Positions 31,189 to 39,962 of a stretch of 64,000 bases of DNA are shown here, piece by piece. A model generated the notes under the pieces. The model saw only the letters and a list, made by a program, of their open reading frames with translations, made no database searches and was not told the DNA's origin. Origin of the DNA: CAMLIZ01 sp040758375 (lineage in GTDB: Bacteria; Pseudomonadota; Gammaproteobacteria; Burkholderiales; Burkholderiaceae_C); the NCBI GenBank assembly GCA_040758375.1, contig JBFLWE010000001.1:61629-125628 (forward strand), given 5' to 3'. The stretch's first letter is position 1. Each line of letters begins with the position of its first letter. The translations under genes and the position numbers were made by a program.

Positions 31189-32994
31189 ATGAATCGCCAC
31201 CCCGACCACCGGCGGCCCGCCGCTGGCGCGCTGCTGCCGCGGCGCCGCTTCCTGCAGGGTACGGCCGGCATGGCGGCCATGCTGGCATGGCCACTCGGCG
31301 CCAATGCGGTCGTGAAGGAATCGCACCTCGCCCTGCCGCTGTCCTCCTCGCGGGTCGACAACAAGTTCGAACTGACGCTGGCACGTACCCAGGTCAACTT
31401 CAGCGGCACGCCGGCATCGGCGATCACCGTCAACGGCACGGTGCCGGGCCCGCTGCTGCGCATGCACGAGGGCCGCGACGTCACGATCGCGCTGACGAAC
31501 CGGCTGGACGAGGTGACGGCGGCGCACTGGCACGGACTGAAGGTCCCGAACAACATGGACGGCGTGCCGGGTGTCACGTTCCCGGGAATCAAGCCAGGCG
31601 AGACCTTCCAGTACCGATTCGAGCTGCGCCAGAGCGGCACGTACTGGTACCACAGCCACGCGATCCTGCAGGAGCCGGCCGGCTTCTATGCCCCGTTGAT
31701 CATCGATCCGCAGGAGCGTGAGCCGTTCGGCTACGACCGTGAGTACGTCGTCATGCTGTCCGAGTGGGTCGACACGCCGCCGGAGAAGGTTCTGGCGAAC
31801 CTGAAGAAGGTGGAGGGCTACTACAACGACCGGCGCCAGACCCTGCCCGAGCTCTATGCCGAGTTGCAGGCGGCACGCAGTCCACAGGAACGCGAGGCGA
31901 TCTGGAGCGAGCGTCTGGCCTGGGCTCGGATGCGCATGGACCCGACCGACGCCACCGACGGCGGCAGCCAGTGGCAGTTCCTCGTGCATGGTCAGCGCGT
32001 CCAGGACAACTGGACCGCGCTGTTCAAGCCCGGCGAGCGCATCCGCCTGCGCCTCATCAATGCGTCGGCGATGAACTTCTTCGACGTCTCGATTCCCGGC
32101 CTGGAGCTGACCGTCGTACAGGCCGACGGGCAGAACGTCCGCCCGGTGCAGGTCCGCGAGCTGCGAATGGGCAATGGCGAAACCTACGATGTGATCGTCA
32201 AGCCCACCGAGCGCAAGGCCTACACGCTGTTCGCCGCCACTTCAGGGCGCATCGGCTTTGCGCGCGGCACGCTCGCACCCGAACTCGGCATGGAGGGAGA
32301 GATCCCTGCGCTGGGTCCGCGGCCCGTGCGCACCATGGCCGAGATGGCCGGTGCGCACGGCGGCGGTCACGGCGCCGCGGCGTCAACGGCGACCGTCGCG
32401 GCGGCCGACCCGCATGCCGGGCACGGCGCCGCACCGGCGGCCTCGGCCCCTGCAGCTGTGCCGGCCGATCCGCACGCGATGCACGGTGGCATGAAGGGTA
32501 TGGAAGGCATGCCCATGCACGACGGCATGGCGGGCATGCCGATGGGAGGCATGACCACTGACGCGGGCGCCGGTGCCGTGAAGGACCGCCTCGCCTACGC
32601 CGACCTGGAAGCCTTGACGCCGATGCGCCTGCCCGTGGGGCCGGCGAAGAAGATCGAAATGCGGCTCACCGGCGACATGAACCGCTACATCTGGTCGATC
32701 AACGACAAGAAGCTGTCGCAGGCCAGCTTCTTCGATGCCCGGCTGGGCGAGCGGTTGGAGATCCGCCTGATCAACGAAACCATGATGGAGCACCCGATGC
32801 ACATGCACGGCGCGTTCTTCGTGGTCGAGAACGGCAAGGGCGAGCGTGCCCCTCTCAAGCACACCGTCATCGTCAAGCCCGGCGAGACCATCACGGTGCA
32901 CACCAGCTTCGACGAACCGGGCCCCTGGGTCTTCCATTGCCACCTCTTCTATCACGCGGCCGCCGGCATGGTCCAGGCCATCGTCGTCAAGTGA
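31189..32994 (+). CDS. copA: Multicopper oxidase CopA/PcoA (copy 2)
   Basis: A 601-residue periplasmic multicopper oxidase. The twin-arginine signal is clear (LPRRRFLQGTAGMAAMLAWP). Copper ligands are complete: HWHGLKV, YWYHSHAIL, HPMHMHGAF and FHCHLFYHAAAGM. The Met/His-rich insert (about residues 385-460) contains HAGHGAA, HAMHGGMKGMEGMPMHDGM and is less repetitive than in the first copy. The ATG follows ACAGGAGTTCTCTCG. It is followed directly by a second copB, so the copA-copB pair is duplicated in the window in a different operon context, after the P1B ATPase. Confidence 0.95.
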   Translation: MNRHPDHRRPAAGALLPRRRFLQGTAGMAAMLAWPLGANAVVKESHLALPLSSSRVDNKFELTLARTQVNFSGTPASAITVNGTVPGPLLRMHEGRDVTIALTNRLDEVTAAHWHGLKVPNNMDGVPGVTFPGIKPGETFQYRFELRQSGTYWYHSHAILQEPAGFYAPLIIDPQEREPFGYDREYVVMLSEWVDTPPEKVLANLKKVEGYYNDRRQTLPELYAELQAARSPQEREAIWSERLAWARMRMDPTDATDGGSQWQFLVHGQRVQDNWTALFKPGERIRLRLINASAMNFFDVSIPGLELTVVQADGQNVRPVQVRELRMGNGETYDVIVKPTERKAYTLFAATSGRIGFARGTLAPELGMEGEIPALGPRPVRTMAEMAGAHGGGHGAAASTATVAAADPHAGHGAAPAASAPAAVPADPHAMHGGMKGMEGMPMHDGMAGMPMGGMTTDAGAGAVKDRLAYADLEALTPMRLPVGPAKKIEMRLTGDMNRYIWSINDKKLSQASFFDARLGERLEIRLINETMMEHPMHMHGAFFVVENGKGERAPLKHTVIVKPGETITVHTSFDEPGPWVFHCHLFYHAAAGMVQAIVVK

Positions 32995-33020
32995 GCGGGC
33001 CGGTCATGGAACAAGAACGA

Positions 33021-33707
33021 ATGAACACGAAGAACCATCGCCGGTACCCCTTGCTGGGGCTCGCGCTCGCCGCGGCACTGGCCGGACCCGCCCGTGCCAT
33101 GGAGGACGACGCGGTTTTCCAGGCCACCCGCATCGAAATCGATGCGGGCAGGGCGGACTCGAAGAGCATCGCAGCCTGGCGCGCCGACGGCTGGATCGGC
33201 ACCGACTACAACCGCTTTGCCTGGCGGACCGAAGGCACGCAACGCGCCGGCCGGCTCGAGGACGCCGAGGTCCAGGGGCTGTACAGCCGCTACCTCGCGC
33301 CCTTCTGGGACCTGCAACTCGGCCTGCGGCGCGAACTCAAGCCCGCCGCCCGTAACTACGCCGTGCTCGGTGTGCGGGGCCTGGCACCCTATGCCTTCGA
33401 TGTCGACCTGGCAGCGTTCGTGCGCAGCGACGGCCGGCTGTTCGCACGCACCCGTGTGGAGTACGACATGCTCTTCACCAACCGCCTCATCGCCAAACCC
33501 TTCGCCGGCATCGACTGGGCGGCACGCTCGGCACCGTCGGACGGCATCAAGGCTGGCGTCACTGCATCGGAGTGGGGGCTCAACCTGCGCTACGAAGTCA
33601 CACGAGCGGTCGCCCCCTATCTTGAAGTCGGCCGCCAGTGGCAGCGTGGCGCCGACGGAGGCACGGGCGCGAACTCGGTGCGAGCCGGGCTGCGGCTGGT
33701 GCTCTGA
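33021..33707 (+). CDS. copB: Outer-membrane copper resistance protein CopB/PcoB (copy 2)
   Basis: A 228-residue PcoB/CopB family protein. Signal peptide LLGLALAAALAGPARAMEDD, then DGWIGTDYNRFAWRTEG, SRYLAPFWDLQLGLRR, VRGLAPYAFDVDLAAF, matching copy 1 along its length, and a C-terminal beta-strand ending with RAGLRLVL. The ATG at 33021 gives the most normal signal peptide; an ATG at 33006 would add five residues. It lies 26 bases after copA and ends the second copper block, 19 bases before the MFS gene. Confidence 0.92.
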   Translation: MNTKNHRRYPLLGLALAAALAGPARAMEDDAVFQATRIEIDAGRADSKSIAAWRADGWIGTDYNRFAWRTEGTQRAGRLEDAEVQGLYSRYLAPFWDLQLGLRRELKPAARNYAVLGVRGLAPYAFDVDLAAFVRSDGRLFARTRVEYDMLFTNRLIAKPFAGIDWAARSAPSDGIKAGVTASEWGLNLRYEVTRAVAPYLEVGRQWQRGADGGTGANSVRAGLRLVL

Positions 33708-33726
33708 TCCCCGCCAGGCCAACGCG

Positions 33727-35031
33727 ATGAACCGCCCGCTCCGCATCGAACGGCAGGGCTCGCCGACAGCGTCGGGACTGGGGGCCTGGCAACTGGCCTG
33801 GCTCGCGGCCGCGGTCTTCGTCGTCTCGGCTGGCTATGGGGCGCTGATGCCCTTGCTGCCGACCTGGCTGACGCCGCTGATGAATGCCGACGGCCAGGCC
33901 GAGGTGGCCCGCCACGTGGGTCTGCTCAGCGGCCTGTATGCCGCGGGTGTGCTGGTCGGTGCGCCGCTGTGGGGCCTCGTCTCCGACCGCTGGGGCCGGG
34001 GCCGCATCCTGGTGATCGGGCTGGTCGGCTATGTCGCGAGCCTGCTGCCCCTCTTGCGGCCCGACTGGATCGGCATTGCCGGCATCTACGTGTCGCGCGG
34101 GGCCACCGGCTTCTTCGTGGCGGCTGTCGTACCGGTGGTGCCTGCGCTCGTCGCCGAGCACACGCCGCAAGGTCAGCGCGCGCGCCGCTTCGCGTGGCTC
34201 GGTGCGATGTCCTTGCTGGGCTTCCTGTTCGGGCCGGGGCTCAATGCCGCCGCGGGGCAGGCTTCCGGCGGGCTCGCCGGCATCGGCGCCGGCACTGTCG
34301 ACCCGACGGACCTCGTGATCGTGATGTCGGCGGCCCTGGGCGCGTTGATGATGCTCGGATTGGCAGTCACCCTGCCGCGCATGGCTCCGCCGGCGGCCGA
34401 GGAAGACCTGCACTCTGCGTCCGCCGATCGGCGGCGCGCGGCGGCGCTGTGGGGGCTGAACGGCGTGGTCATGTTCGTGCTGTCCGGCTTCGAGCTCGGC
34501 ATCGTTTTGCAAGGTCAGCAGCACCCGACGCTGTCGTCGCGCGAGATCTCGCTGATGTTTGCCGAGTGCAGCCTCGTGATGCTCGGTGTCAATGCCTTGC
34601 TGTTCTTCACGGGTCTGCTCGAGCGTGCCGCCGGCCGCGGCGTGATGGCGGCCGGGCTGGTGCTGGCGATCGCCGGCCTGGCGATGCTGGCGCAGCACCG
34701 CAGCGACGCGTGGATGTACGTCGGCGTCAGCTTCACCGCCGCGGGCACCGGGCTCGTGCTGCCGACGATCTCGTACCTCGCGGCCGGAGCCTCTCAGCGA
34801 CGGCTCGGCACGACGATGGGTGGGTTGGCCGCAGCCGCGGGCTTCGGCCAGACGCTCGGCTCGGCCGCCGCCGGCTGGCTGTTCGGCGCGGTCGCCCAGC
34901 TCAGCTTCGCGTGGCTTGCGCTGCCGCTGCTGGCCACGCTGGGCACCCTGATCGTTCGACCCACGTGGTGGGCCACCGAGGACGCTGCGTCGCAGTTGTC
35001 GCGAGTGCGCTCCGACCCGCTTCCCAAATGA
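33727..35031 (+). CDS. MFS transporter (multidrug or small-molecule efflux type)
   Basis: A 434-residue membrane protein with twelve predicted helices in two halves. The loop 2-3 motif GAPLWGLVSDRWGRGRIL, which is characteristic of the major facilitator superfamily, is intact, and GPGLNAAAGQ follows in the fifth-helix region. Substrate cannot be read from the sequence; the architecture is like drug/H+ antiporters. It starts 19 bases after copB and is followed 20 bases later by lemA, so it may bridge the copper operon and the stress cassette in one transcript. A distantly similar MFS gene lies at 60108-61343. Confidence 0.88.
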   Translation: MNRPLRIERQGSPTASGLGAWQLAWLAAAVFVVSAGYGALMPLLPTWLTPLMNADGQAEVARHVGLLSGLYAAGVLVGAPLWGLVSDRWGRGRILVIGLVGYVASLLPLLRPDWIGIAGIYVSRGATGFFVAAVVPVVPALVAEHTPQGQRARRFAWLGAMSLLGFLFGPGLNAAAGQASGGLAGIGAGTVDPTDLVIVMSAALGALMMLGLAVTLPRMAPPAAEEDLHSASADRRRAAALWGLNGVVMFVLSGFELGIVLQGQQHPTLSSREISLMFAECSLVMLGVNALLFFTGLLERAAGRGVMAAGLVLAIAGLAMLAQHRSDAWMYVGVSFTAAGTGLVLPTISYLAAGASQRRLGTTMGGLAAAAGFGQTLGSAAAGWLFGAVAQLSFAWLALPLLATLGTLIVRPTWWATEDAASQLSRVRSDPLPK

Positions 35032-35051
35032 AACCTCAAGGAGTTCTGAGC

Positions 35052-35666
35052 ATGCGCCACTTCCTCGCCGCCCTTCTCGCCGCGCTGACGCTCGCGCTGT
35101 CCGGCTGCGGCTACAACGCCTTCCAGTCCACCGACGAGCAGATCAAGGCCAGCTGGTCCGAGGTGCTGAACCAGTACCAGCGCCGTGCCGACCTGATCCC
35201 GAACATCGTGGCCACCGTCAAGGGCGAGGCCAACTTCGAGCAGGAGACGCTCACGAAGGTGGTCGAGGCGCGCGCCAAGGCCACCTCGATCCAGGCCACG
35301 CCGGAGCTGGTCAACAACCCCGAAGCGTTCAACAAGTTCCAGGCCGCGCAGGGCGAGTTGTCGAGCGCGCTGTCGCGCCTGCTGGTCGTGTCGGAGAACT
35401 ACCCGACCCTGAAGGCGAACCAGGGCTTCCAGGATCTGCGCGTGCAGCTCGAAGGTACCGAGAACCGCATCGCCGTGGCGCGCGGCCGCTACGTGAAGGC
35501 GGTGCAGGACTACAACGTCGCGGTCCGCACCTTCCCGAGCAACCTGACGGCGATGGTGTTCGGCTACGGCGTCAAGGCCAACTTCAGCGTCGCCGACGAG
35601 GCGGCGCTCGCCGTTCCGCCGAAGGTCGACCTCGGCGGCATCGGCGCCTCGGGTGCCAAGAAGTGA
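35052..35666 (+). CDS. lemA: LemA family lipoprotein
   Basis: A 204-residue LemA protein. The N-terminus is a lipoprotein signal (LLAALTLALSGCGYNAFQ) with Cys at the lipobox, followed by the coiled-coil LemA domain: WSEVLNQYQRRADLIPNIVA, then EQETLTKVVEARAKA and LKANQGFQDLRVQLEGTENR. LemA proteins are membrane-anchored helical proteins often encoded with TPM-domain proteins; their exact role is unclear. The ATG at 35052 has AAGGAG upstream; an ATG at 35028 overlapping the MFS stop would delay the signal. Its stop overlaps the next GTG (GTGA). Confidence 0.92.
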   Translation: MRHFLAALLAALTLALSGCGYNAFQSTDEQIKASWSEVLNQYQRRADLIPNIVATVKGEANFEQETLTKVVEARAKATSIQATPELVNNPEAFNKFQAAQGELSSALSRLLVVSENYPTLKANQGFQDLRVQLEGTENRIAVARGRYVKAVQDYNVAVRTFPSNLTAMVFGYGVKANFSVADEAALAVPPKVDLGGIGASGAKK

Positions 35667-36544
35667 CAACGGATGTCATGCCGGTCGGACGCTGGCTGCG
35701 TAGCCTCGCGGTCTGCTGGCTGCTGGGCCTCGCGGCGTTCGGCGCATCGGCACAGGAACTGGTTCCTGTGCCGCCCCTGCAGGGTCGCGTAAGCGACCTG
35801 ACCGGCACGCTGACCGCCGAGCAGAGCGCCGCGCTCGAGCAGTCGCTGCGCGCCTTCGAGGAGCGCAAGGGCACGCAGATCGCGGTGCTGATCGTGCCCA
35901 CGACGCGGCCCGAGGCGATCGAGGCCTTCGCCCTGCGCGTGGTCGAGAAGTGGAAACTGGGGCGGCGCAAGGTCGATGACGGTGCACTGCTGCTGGTCGC
36001 GAAGGACGACCGTGCCGTGCGGCTCGAGGTCGGCTACGGGATCGAAGGCGCGCTGAACGATGCAATGGCGGCGCGCGTCATCGCGGAGGTCATCACGCCA
36101 CGATTCAGGCAGGGCGACTTCTACGGCGGGCTCTCTGCGGGGTTGGACCGGATCGTGGGCGTCCTCGATGGCGAAGCGCTGCCGCCGCCGGCTCGTCGCG
36201 GCCCGGCCTCGGCGGACAACGGCCTCGGACAAGGCTGGCCGGTGCTGTTCATCGTCGCGCTGGTCCTCGGCGGCGTGCTGCGCCAGGTGTTGGGCCGCCT
36301 GCCCGGGGCACTGGTGGTCGGCGGCGTGCTGGGTGCTGTCGCGTGGTTCGCGCTCGGCACCGTGGCCGTCGCCGCCGCGGCGGGACTGACGGGCTTCTTC
36401 GTCACGCTGCTGGGCATCGGCATGGGCGGTCACGGCGGCATGCACGGGCATGGCGGACACCGAGGCGGTGGCTTTGGCGGGGGCGGCGGGTTCGGCGGCG
36501 GCGGCGGCGGTTTTGGCGGAGGCGGTGCCTCCGGCAGGTGGTGA
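35663..36544 (+). CDS. TPM-domain membrane protein with Gly-rich C-terminus
   Basis: A 293-residue protein. A signal peptide (LAVCWLLGLAAFGASAQEL) leads into a TPM domain (about residues 45-165) with VSDLTGTLTAEQSAALEQSL, GTQIAVLIVPTT and the RLEVGYGIEGALND motif. Two hydrophobic segments follow, then a Gly/His tail ending FGGGGGGFGGGGASGRW. This is the usual YgcG-like arrangement; the TPM domain lies outside the membrane. The GTG start at 35663 overlaps the lemA stop by four bases, so lemA and tpm are coupled. Proposed roles include photosystem-II-repair-like or envelope quality-control functions. Confidence 0.9.
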   Translation: MTTDVMPVGRWLRSLAVCWLLGLAAFGASAQELVPVPPLQGRVSDLTGTLTAEQSAALEQSLRAFEERKGTQIAVLIVPTTRPEAIEAFALRVVEKWKLGRRKVDDGALLLVAKDDRAVRLEVGYGIEGALNDAMAARVIAEVITPRFRQGDFYGGLSAGLDRIVGVLDGEALPPPARRGPASADNGLGQGWPVLFIVALVLGGVLRQVLGRLPGALVVGGVLGAVAWFALGTVAVAAAAGLTGFFVTLLGIGMGGHGGMHGHGGHRGGGFGGGGGFGGGGGGFGGGGASGRW

Positions 36545-36546
36545 CG

Positions 36547-37044
36547 ATGGATCTGCCACGCATCCTGCGCCATGTCGCGACGACCTCGAATCAGGTCCGC
36601 CGCGCCTTCCCTGCATCTGCGCTTCGCTCGATCGAGCAGGCCATTGCCGCGAGCGAGACGACCCACGCGGCTGAGATCCGGTTCGTCGTCGAAGGCGCGC
36701 TCGACGGCCTGCCGCTGCTGCGCGGCCAGACGGCGCGCGAACGCGCCATCGAGCTCTTCGCGCGGTTGCACGTCTGGGACACCGAACACAACACCGGCGT
36801 GCTGATCTACGTGCTGCTCGCCGACCGGCGTGTCGAGATCGTCGCCGACCGGGGCATCCACGCGAGGGCCGACGCCGAGACCTGGTCCGTGATCTGCCGC
36901 GGCATGGAAACACACTTCGCCAACGGCAATTTCGGGGCTGGTGCCGTCGAGGGCATCGAGGCCGTCACGCAACTGGTCATACGCCACTTCCCGGTCACGT
37001 CAGGCGATCGCAATGAGTTGCCCGATGCACCGCTGCTGATCTGA
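36547..37044 (+). CDS. Second TPM-domain protein
   Basis: A 165-residue protein without a signal peptide. It is a compact TPM domain: IEQAIAASETTHAAEIRFVV, then FARLHVWDTEHNTGVLIYVL and DRRVEIVADRGIHARADAE. It starts two bases after the previous TPM gene, so the three genes lemA-tpm1-tpm2 form one unit, an arrangement common in proteobacteria. The protein probably acts on the cytoplasmic side or on the membrane surface with its partner. No specific reaction is known for the family here. Confidence 0.88.
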   Translation: MDLPRILRHVATTSNQVRRAFPASALRSIEQAIAASETTHAAEIRFVVEGALDGLPLLRGQTARERAIELFARLHVWDTEHNTGVLIYVLLADRRVEIVADRGIHARADAETWSVICRGMETHFANGNFGAGAVEGIEAVTQLVIRHFPVTSGDRNELPDAPLLI

Positions 37045-37068
37045 TCACCCGCACGAACAGAGGATTCC

Positions 37069-38427
37069 ATGCAACTTCAGTTTCTCGGTGCCACCGGCAC
37101 CGTCACCGGCTCGAAGTACCTGCTGCGCCACGAAGGCGCCACGCTGCTCGTCGATTGCGGCCTGTTCCAGGGCTACAAGCAGCTGCGCCTGCGCAACTGG
37201 GCGCCGTTGCCCGTGCCGGCCGCCGGCGTCGATGCGATCGTCCTGACGCACGCCCACATCGATCACAGCGGCTACGTGCCGCTGCTCGCGCGGCAGGGTT
37301 TCAAGGGCAAGGTGTACTGCTCGGAAGCGACCTACGAGCTCTGTCGCATCCTGCTGCCCGACAGCGGCCACCTGCAGGAGGAGGAAGCCGAGTACGCCAA
37401 CCGGCGCGGCTACTCCAAGCACAAGCCGGCCCTGCCGCTGTACACCCGCGAGGACGCCGAACGCTGCCTGAGGCAGTTCGTGCCGCGGCCCTACGGCACG
37501 TCATGGAGCCCGGTGCCCGGGCTGCAGGCGCGCCTGGATCCATCGGGACACATGCTCGGTTCTGCCTTCGTGAACATCGACGACGGACGGCGTTCAATCC
37601 TGTTCTCCGGCGACATCGGGCGCCCGAACGATCTGGTGCTGGCCGCGCCGACGCGCGTGCCCGGGGCCGCCTACGCGGTGGTCGAATCGACCTACGGCGA
37701 CCGCCAGCACGAGGCGAGCGATCCGCTGCTCAAGCTGGGCGAGGTCATCAATCGGACGGCGGCACGCGGCGGGGTCGTGGTGATCCCGGCGTTCGCGGTC
37801 GGGCGGGCGCAGAGCCTGATGTACTGCATCCACCTGCTCAAGGAACGGGGCACTATCCATCACCTGCCGGTCTACCTCGACAGCCCGATGGCGACCGACG
37901 CGACACGCATCTACCACGCGCACCGTACCGAGCACCGGCTGAGCCCCGAGCAGTGCGATGCCATGTGCCATGCGGCGACGATCGTCAACAAACCCGACGA
38001 CTCCCGCGCACTGAGTGCGCGGCGCGGCCCGATGGTCATCATCTCGGCCAGCGGCATGGCCACGGGCGGACGCGTGGTCCACCATCTCAAGGCCTTCGCG
38101 CCGGACCGCCGCAACACGATCCTGTTCGCGGGCTACCAGGCCGGCGGCACGCGCGGCGCCGCCATCCTGCAGGGTGCCGCCTCCGTGCGCATCCACGGCG
38201 AGGAAGTGCCGATCCATGCCGAGGTCGCCTCGCTGCCCAGCCTGTCCGCACACGCTGACGCCGCCGAGATCCTGCAGTGGCTGCGCGGCTTCGATGCGCC
38301 ACCGACGCAGACCTTCGTCACCCATGGCGAGCCGGCGGCGGCCGACGCGATGCGCTCGCGCATCGAGCACGAACTCGGCTGGTCCTGCCGCGTGCCCGAC
38401 TACCTCGAGACGGTGGAACTGTCATGA
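37069..38427 (+). CDS. Metallo-beta-lactamase / beta-CASP ribonuclease
   Basis: A 452-residue enzyme of the RNA-specificity MBL family (YsH1/CPSF73-like in bacteria). The metal-binding motif HAHIDHSG lies at residues 61-68, a further His in DPSGHMLGSAF, GDIGRP and ESTYGDR complete the MBL core, and the beta-CASP part contains VVVIPAFAVGRAQSL and VIISASGMATGGRVVHHL. The C-terminal LSAHADAAEIL and VTHGEPAAADAMRSRI fit the family. It probably cleaves RNA as an endo- or 5' exonuclease. The ATG has AGAGGATTCC upstream; the stop overlaps the phosphorylase start (ATGA), linking RNA cleavage and nucleotide phosphorolysis genetically. Confidence 0.92.
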   Translation: MQLQFLGATGTVTGSKYLLRHEGATLLVDCGLFQGYKQLRLRNWAPLPVPAAGVDAIVLTHAHIDHSGYVPLLARQGFKGKVYCSEATYELCRILLPDSGHLQEEEAEYANRRGYSKHKPALPLYTREDAERCLRQFVPRPYGTSWSPVPGLQARLDPSGHMLGSAFVNIDDGRRSILFSGDIGRPNDLVLAAPTRVPGAAYAVVESTYGDRQHEASDPLLKLGEVINRTAARGGVVVIPAFAVGRAQSLMYCIHLLKERGTIHHLPVYLDSPMATDATRIYHAHRTEHRLSPEQCDAMCHAATIVNKPDDSRALSARRGPMVIISASGMATGGRVVHHLKAFAPDRRNTILFAGYQAGGTRGAAILQGAASVRIHGEEVPIHAEVASLPSLSAHADAAEILQWLRGFDAPPTQTFVTHGEPAAADAMRSRIEHELGWSCRVPDYLETVELS

Positions 38428-39962
38428 GCGCGCATCCGCAGCCCGGTCACGTCGACGCCGTCGAGAACACGCTGCGCGCCTGGCGCACGGGCATCGACAC
38501 CTACCAGGAGCCGGTGGTCTACATGCGGCGCGATTGCGCCGTCTGCCGCGCCGAGGGCTTCACGACGCAGGCGCGCGTCAAACTGAGCACCGGCTCGGCC
38601 AGCATCGTGGCCACGCTCAGTGTCGTGGACGGCTCCTGGCTCGGACATGGCGTGGCCGGCCTGTCGGAGGCGGCGTGGGCGGCACTGCATCCGCTGCCGG
38701 GCGAATCGCTGGAGGTCACGCACGCCCCGGTCCTCGAATCGCTGAGCCATGTTCGCGCGAAGGTGTATGGCCACCGACTCGACGATCGCGCATTCCGCGC
38801 CGTGATCGGCGACGTCGCCGCAGGCCGCTACTCGGACCTGCACCTGGCGACCTTCATCACCGCCTGTGCCGGCGACCACCTCGACCTCGACGAGACCGTA
38901 TCGCTGACACGGGCGATGGTCGACGTGGGCGAACGCCTCGACTGGGGCCGCGACCTGGTCGTCGACAAGCATTGCGTCGGCGGCCTGCCCGGCAACCGCA
39001 CGACGCTGCTCGTCGTGCCGATCGTCGCCGCCTGCGGGCTGACGATGCCCAAGACATCGTCGCGCGCGATCACATCCCCTGCCGGCACCGCCGACACGAT
39101 GGAGGTGCTCGCCCCGGTCGATCTCGACATCGCCGCCATGCGACGCACGGTGGAGCGCACCGGCGCCTGCATCGTCTGGGGCGGCTCGGTGCGGCTGAGC
39201 CCGGCCGACGACATCCTGATCCGTGTCGAGCGCCCGCTCGATCTCGACAGCGAAGGACAACTGGTCGCCTCTGTCCTGTCCAAGAAGGCGGCGGCCGGCT
39301 CGACTCACGTGCTGATCGATCTGCCGGTGGGCCCCACGGCCAAGGTGCGCAGCGCCGAGGCCGCCCAGACGCTCGGGCGCCGGCTCGTCGAGGTCGGCCG
39401 GGCCATCGGACTGCGCGTGGCGCTGCGCGTCACCGACGGGATGCAACCGGTCGGGCGTGGCATCGGCCCGGCGCTGGAGGCCCGCGACGTGCTGGCCGTG
39501 CTGCACCGGCAGGCCGATGCGCCGGACGATCTGAAGCAGCGCGCGCTGCGCCTAGCCGGCGACATCCTCGAATTCGGCGGCTCGGCGCCAGAAGGCCAGG
39601 GGCTGCGTCTCGCGACCGAGGTGCTCTCCGATGGACGCGCGTGGGCCAAGTTCGCCGACATCTGCCAGGCCCAGGGCGGCCTGCGCGACGTGCCGCTGGC
39701 ACCGCACCGGCGGGTCGTCGAGGCGCCCTCGGCGGGGCGCATTGCGGCCATCGACAACCGCGTGCTGGCCAGGGCCGCCAAGCTCGCCGGCGCCCCGAAC
39801 GCACCGGCTGCCGGCGTCGACATCCATGCCCGCCTCGGCGACGTCGTGCAGAGAGGGCAGCCGCTCTTCACGCTGCACGCACAAGCCCCCGGGGAACTGG
39901 CCTATGCGCAGCAGTTCGTCAACGCTCGTCCCCCCATCTTCCAGATCGCGGAGGCGTCGTGA
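38424..39962 (+). CDS. AMP-phosphorylase-like enzyme (thymidine phosphorylase family)
   Basis: A 512-residue enzyme with the long architecture of archaeal-type AMP phosphorylases: an N-terminal extra domain (about residues 1-95), a helical domain, a Rossmann-like phosphate-binding domain and a C-terminal PYNP domain (AGVDIHARLGDVVQRGQPLF). Active-site motifs VDKHCVGGLPGNRTT and PKTSSRAITSPAGTADTMEV are intact. AMP phosphorylases convert a nucleoside 5'-phosphate and phosphate to ribose 1,5-bisphosphate and base; E. coli DeoA lacks the N-terminal domain. Substrate is therefore predicted as NMP. The ATG overlaps the beta-CASP stop, and its own stop overlaps the PRPP synthetase-like GTG. Confidence 0.9.
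   Translation: MSAHPQPGHVDAVENTLRAWRTGIDTYQEPVVYMRRDCAVCRAEGFTTQARVKLSTGSASIVATLSVVDGSWLGHGVAGLSEAAWAALHPLPGESLEVTHAPVLESLSHVRAKVYGHRLDDRAFRAVIGDVAAGRYSDLHLATFITACAGDHLDLDETVSLTRAMVDVGERLDWGRDLVVDKHCVGGLPGNRTTLLVVPIVAACGLTMPKTSSRAITSPAGTADTMEVLAPVDLDIAAMRRTVERTGACIVWGGSVRLSPADDILIRVERPLDLDSEGQLVASVLSKKAAAGSTHVLIDLPVGPTAKVRSAEAAQTLGRRLVEVGRAIGLRVALRVTDGMQPVGRGIGPALEARDVLAVLHRQADAPDDLKQRALRLAGDILEFGGSAPEGQGLRLATEVLSDGRAWAKFADICQAQGGLRDVPLAPHRRVVEAPSAGRIAAIDNRVLARAAKLAGAPNAPAAGVDIHARLGDVVQRGQPLFTLHAQAPGELAYAQQFVNARPPIFQIAEAS

Noticed and set aside
28488..31640. Very long minus-strand open frame (about 1050 codons)
   Set aside because: It is the antisense of the copper ATPase and the start of copA, is rich in Arg/His/Ala as expected for a GC-rich shadow frame, and shows no domain.
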